From positions 1-7,010 of the forward strand of contig JASEHB010000126.1 in assembly GCA_030018745.1 (NCBI GenBank): 7,010 nt of DNA, read 5' to 3'. Of the stretch, positions 6,006 to 7,010 are shown one piece after another (the first letter of the stretch is position 1; every line of letters begins with the position of its first letter). The DNA comes from Desulfatibacillaceae bacterium (GTDB lineage Bacteria; Desulfobacterota; Desulfobacteria; Desulfobacterales; Desulfatibacillaceae). Made by a program: the position numbers and the translations under genes. Under the pieces are notes generated by a model. That model did not search any database, had not been told where the DNA came from, and saw only the letters and a list, made by a program, of their open reading frames with translations.

Positions 6006-6946
6006 TGAGCGACAAAACTCTCTACACGGAAAGCAACCTGGAAAAAGTCCTCAAGGCCGGGCATCTGGCCGTGACCTCCGAGTGCGGCCCCCCGCGGGGC
6101 AGCGACCCGGAAGCAGTGAAACACAAGGCCAATCTAATCAAGGACTTTGTGGACGCCATCAATGTCACGGACAACCAGACCTCCGTGACCCGGCTTTGCA
6201 GCCTTGCAGCCTGCATCCACATAAAGCTCATGGGGCTGACCCCCATCTTGCAGATGGTCACCCGCGACCGCAACCGCATTGCCATGCAAAGCGATATCCT
6301 GGGTGCAGCCTCTTTTGACATTGACACAATGCTCTGCCTTTCGGGCGATCACCAGAGCTTTGGCGACTGCCCCACTGGCCAGAATGTGCATGATCTTGAC
6401 TCCATGCAGCTTCTCCAGACCGTGCGCTACATGCGCGATGAGGGCAAGTTTTTGGGCGGCGCGGAAATTAAAAGGCCACCTAAACTTTTTGTGGGCGCGG
6501 CAGCCAACCCCTTTGCCGACCCCTTTGAAATCCGCGTGCCCCGTCTGGCCAAAAAAATCGCCTGCGGCGCCGAGTTCATCCAGACCCAGTGCATTTACAA
6601 CCTGGACAAGTTTGAAAAATGGATAGGAATGGCGCGGGATCGCGGACTCACGGAAAAGACCTTCATCCTGGCAGGCGTTACTCCCTTAAAGAGCGCCGGT
6701 ATGGCCAAGTACATGAAAAACCGTGTGCCTGGCATGGATGTGCCAGATGATGTGATAAAGCGTATGTCCGGCCAGCCCAAGGACAAACAGGCTGCCGAAG
6801 GCATTAAGATATGCGTGGAAACTATCCAGCGCTTAAAGGAAGTTCCCGGCGTGGCTGGCTTCCATGTCATGGCCATTGAATGGGAAGAGGTGGTGGGCGA
6901 TATCGTGCGCGATGCAGGCCTGCTGCCGCGGCCCAAAATGGCATAA
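6005..6946 (+). CDS. metF: MetF, 5,10-methylenetetrahydrofolate reductase
   Basis: The 313-residue product belongs to the MetF flavoprotein family, a TIM barrel that interconverts 5,10-methylene-THF and 5-methyl-THF in the methyl branch of the Wood-Ljungdahl pathway. Visible signatures are T-S-E26-C-G-P-P-R near the N-terminus, where E26 aligns with the catalytic acid (Glu28 in E. coli MetF), the V-T-D-N-Q segment, V-T-R-D-R-N-R, and L-S-G-D115-H, corresponding to the folate-contacting Asp120 of E. coli. Further support comes from G-A-A-A-N-P-F at mid-length, Q-T-Q-C-I-Y-N-L and G-V-T-P-L-K-S-A. Length is normal for the bacterial catalytic domain and nothing is truncated. As in acetogen MetF, no NAD(P)H site is expected; electrons should come through MetV and the upstream HdrA/MvhD proteins. 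The context suggests catabolic or autotrophic one-carbon flow rather than methionine synthesis alone. In a sulfate reducer it may run in the oxidative direction. The start is fixed by the TGATG overlap and the strong ribosome binding site. Confidence 0.95.
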   Translation: MSDKTLYTESNLEKVLKAGHLAVTSECGPPRGSDPEAVKHKANLIKDFVDAINVTDNQTSVTRLCSLAACIHIKLMGLTPILQMVTRDRNRIAMQSDILGAASFDIDTMLCLSGDHQSFGDCPTGQNVHDLDSMQLLQTVRYMRDEGKFLGGAEIKRPPKLFVGAAANPFADPFEIRVPRLAKKIACGAEFIQTQCIYNLDKFEKWIGMARDRGLTEKTFILAGVTPLKSAGMAKYMKNRVPGMDVPDDVIKRMSGQPKDKQAAEGIKICVETIQRLKEVPGVAGFHVMAIEWEEVVGDIVRDAGLLPRPKMA

Positions 6947-6981
6947 AAAGAGTTGACTGCTAAAGATAAAAAATTTGCGGG

Positions 6982-7010
6982 GAAAAACTTTTTTGAAAAA
7001 AAAGTTTTTC
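6982..7010 (+). terminator. A/T-rich inverted repeat after metF, probable operon terminator (cut by window end)
   Basis: Bases 6982-6994 (GAAAAACTTTTTT) are the exact reverse complement of 6998-7010, giving a 13-bp stem around a three-base loop GAA. It begins 36 bases after the metF stop and ends at the last base of the window, so the stem may be longer. Three further G residues at 6979-6981 would extend it if CCC follows. The near-symmetric A and T runs would allow termination from either strand, so a convergent gene may lie to the right. Similar G-run/A-run hairpins are familiar as intergenic terminators in sulfate reducers. Whether a T-tract follows is not visible. Confidence 0.7.

Noticed and set aside
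6953..6981. A promoter starting at TTGACT (6953-6958) after metF
   Set aside because: No -10-like hexamer occurs at 16-18 bases, and the position directly abuts the terminator repeat.
1..7010. tRNA/rRNA genes, CRISPR arrays, insertion sequences, attachment sites
   Set aside because: No cloverleaf-like structure, regularly spaced repeat, transposase or flanking duplication was seen on either strand.

Overview
The window reads as one rightward operon from a sulfate-reducing or otherwise anaerobic bacterium that uses the Wood-Ljungdahl pathway, most likely a Desulfobacterota member of the complete-oxidiser type. This rests on the gene content (HdrA, MvhD, MetV, MetF), two apparent selenocysteine codons in families known to have Sec forms in deltaproteobacterial sulfate reducers, and moderately GC-rich codon use. 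The genus cannot be fixed from the sequence alone.

Layout. Positions 1-415 hold no convincing gene. They contain a good intrinsic terminator (145-183), a possible leader stem (329-395) and a clear ribosome binding site (404-409). From 416 to 4852 runs one very large gene, read through an in-frame TGA at 605-607. It encodes a 1478-residue HdrA-type flavoprotein with a GltD/NfnB-like NAD(P)H oxidoreductase module inserted into its first HdrA unit and a second HdrA unit fused behind. Its stop overlaps the start of mvhD (4849-5280), which also carries an in-frame TGA, at 4897-4899. After 56 bases come metV (5337-6005) and metF (6005-6946), the latter overlapping by one base and having a full-strength ribosome binding site. 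The window ends inside a long A/T-rich inverted repeat (6982-7010) that probably terminates the operon.

How the genes may work together. MetF interconverts methylene- and methyl-tetrahydrofolate, MetV is its iron-sulfur/metal partner, MvhD is a small electron-transfer subunit, and the giant HdrA carries up to three flavin sites, several iron-sulfur clusters and a probable NAD(P)H site. The set resembles the MetVF-HdrABC-MvhD complex described for Moorella thermoacetica, but here HdrB and HdrC are absent and a GltD-like module and a second HdrA unit are fused into HdrA. I infer a flavin-based electron-bifurcating or confurcating methylene-THF reductase built around two interacting selenoproteins. 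The families are recognised with high confidence; the complex, its electron partners and its direction are inference.

The main annotation trap is the two TGA codons. A standard gene caller would start hdrA at a TTG near 659 and mvhD at the ATG at 4930, losing the flavin-binding N-terminus of one and the redox motif of the other.
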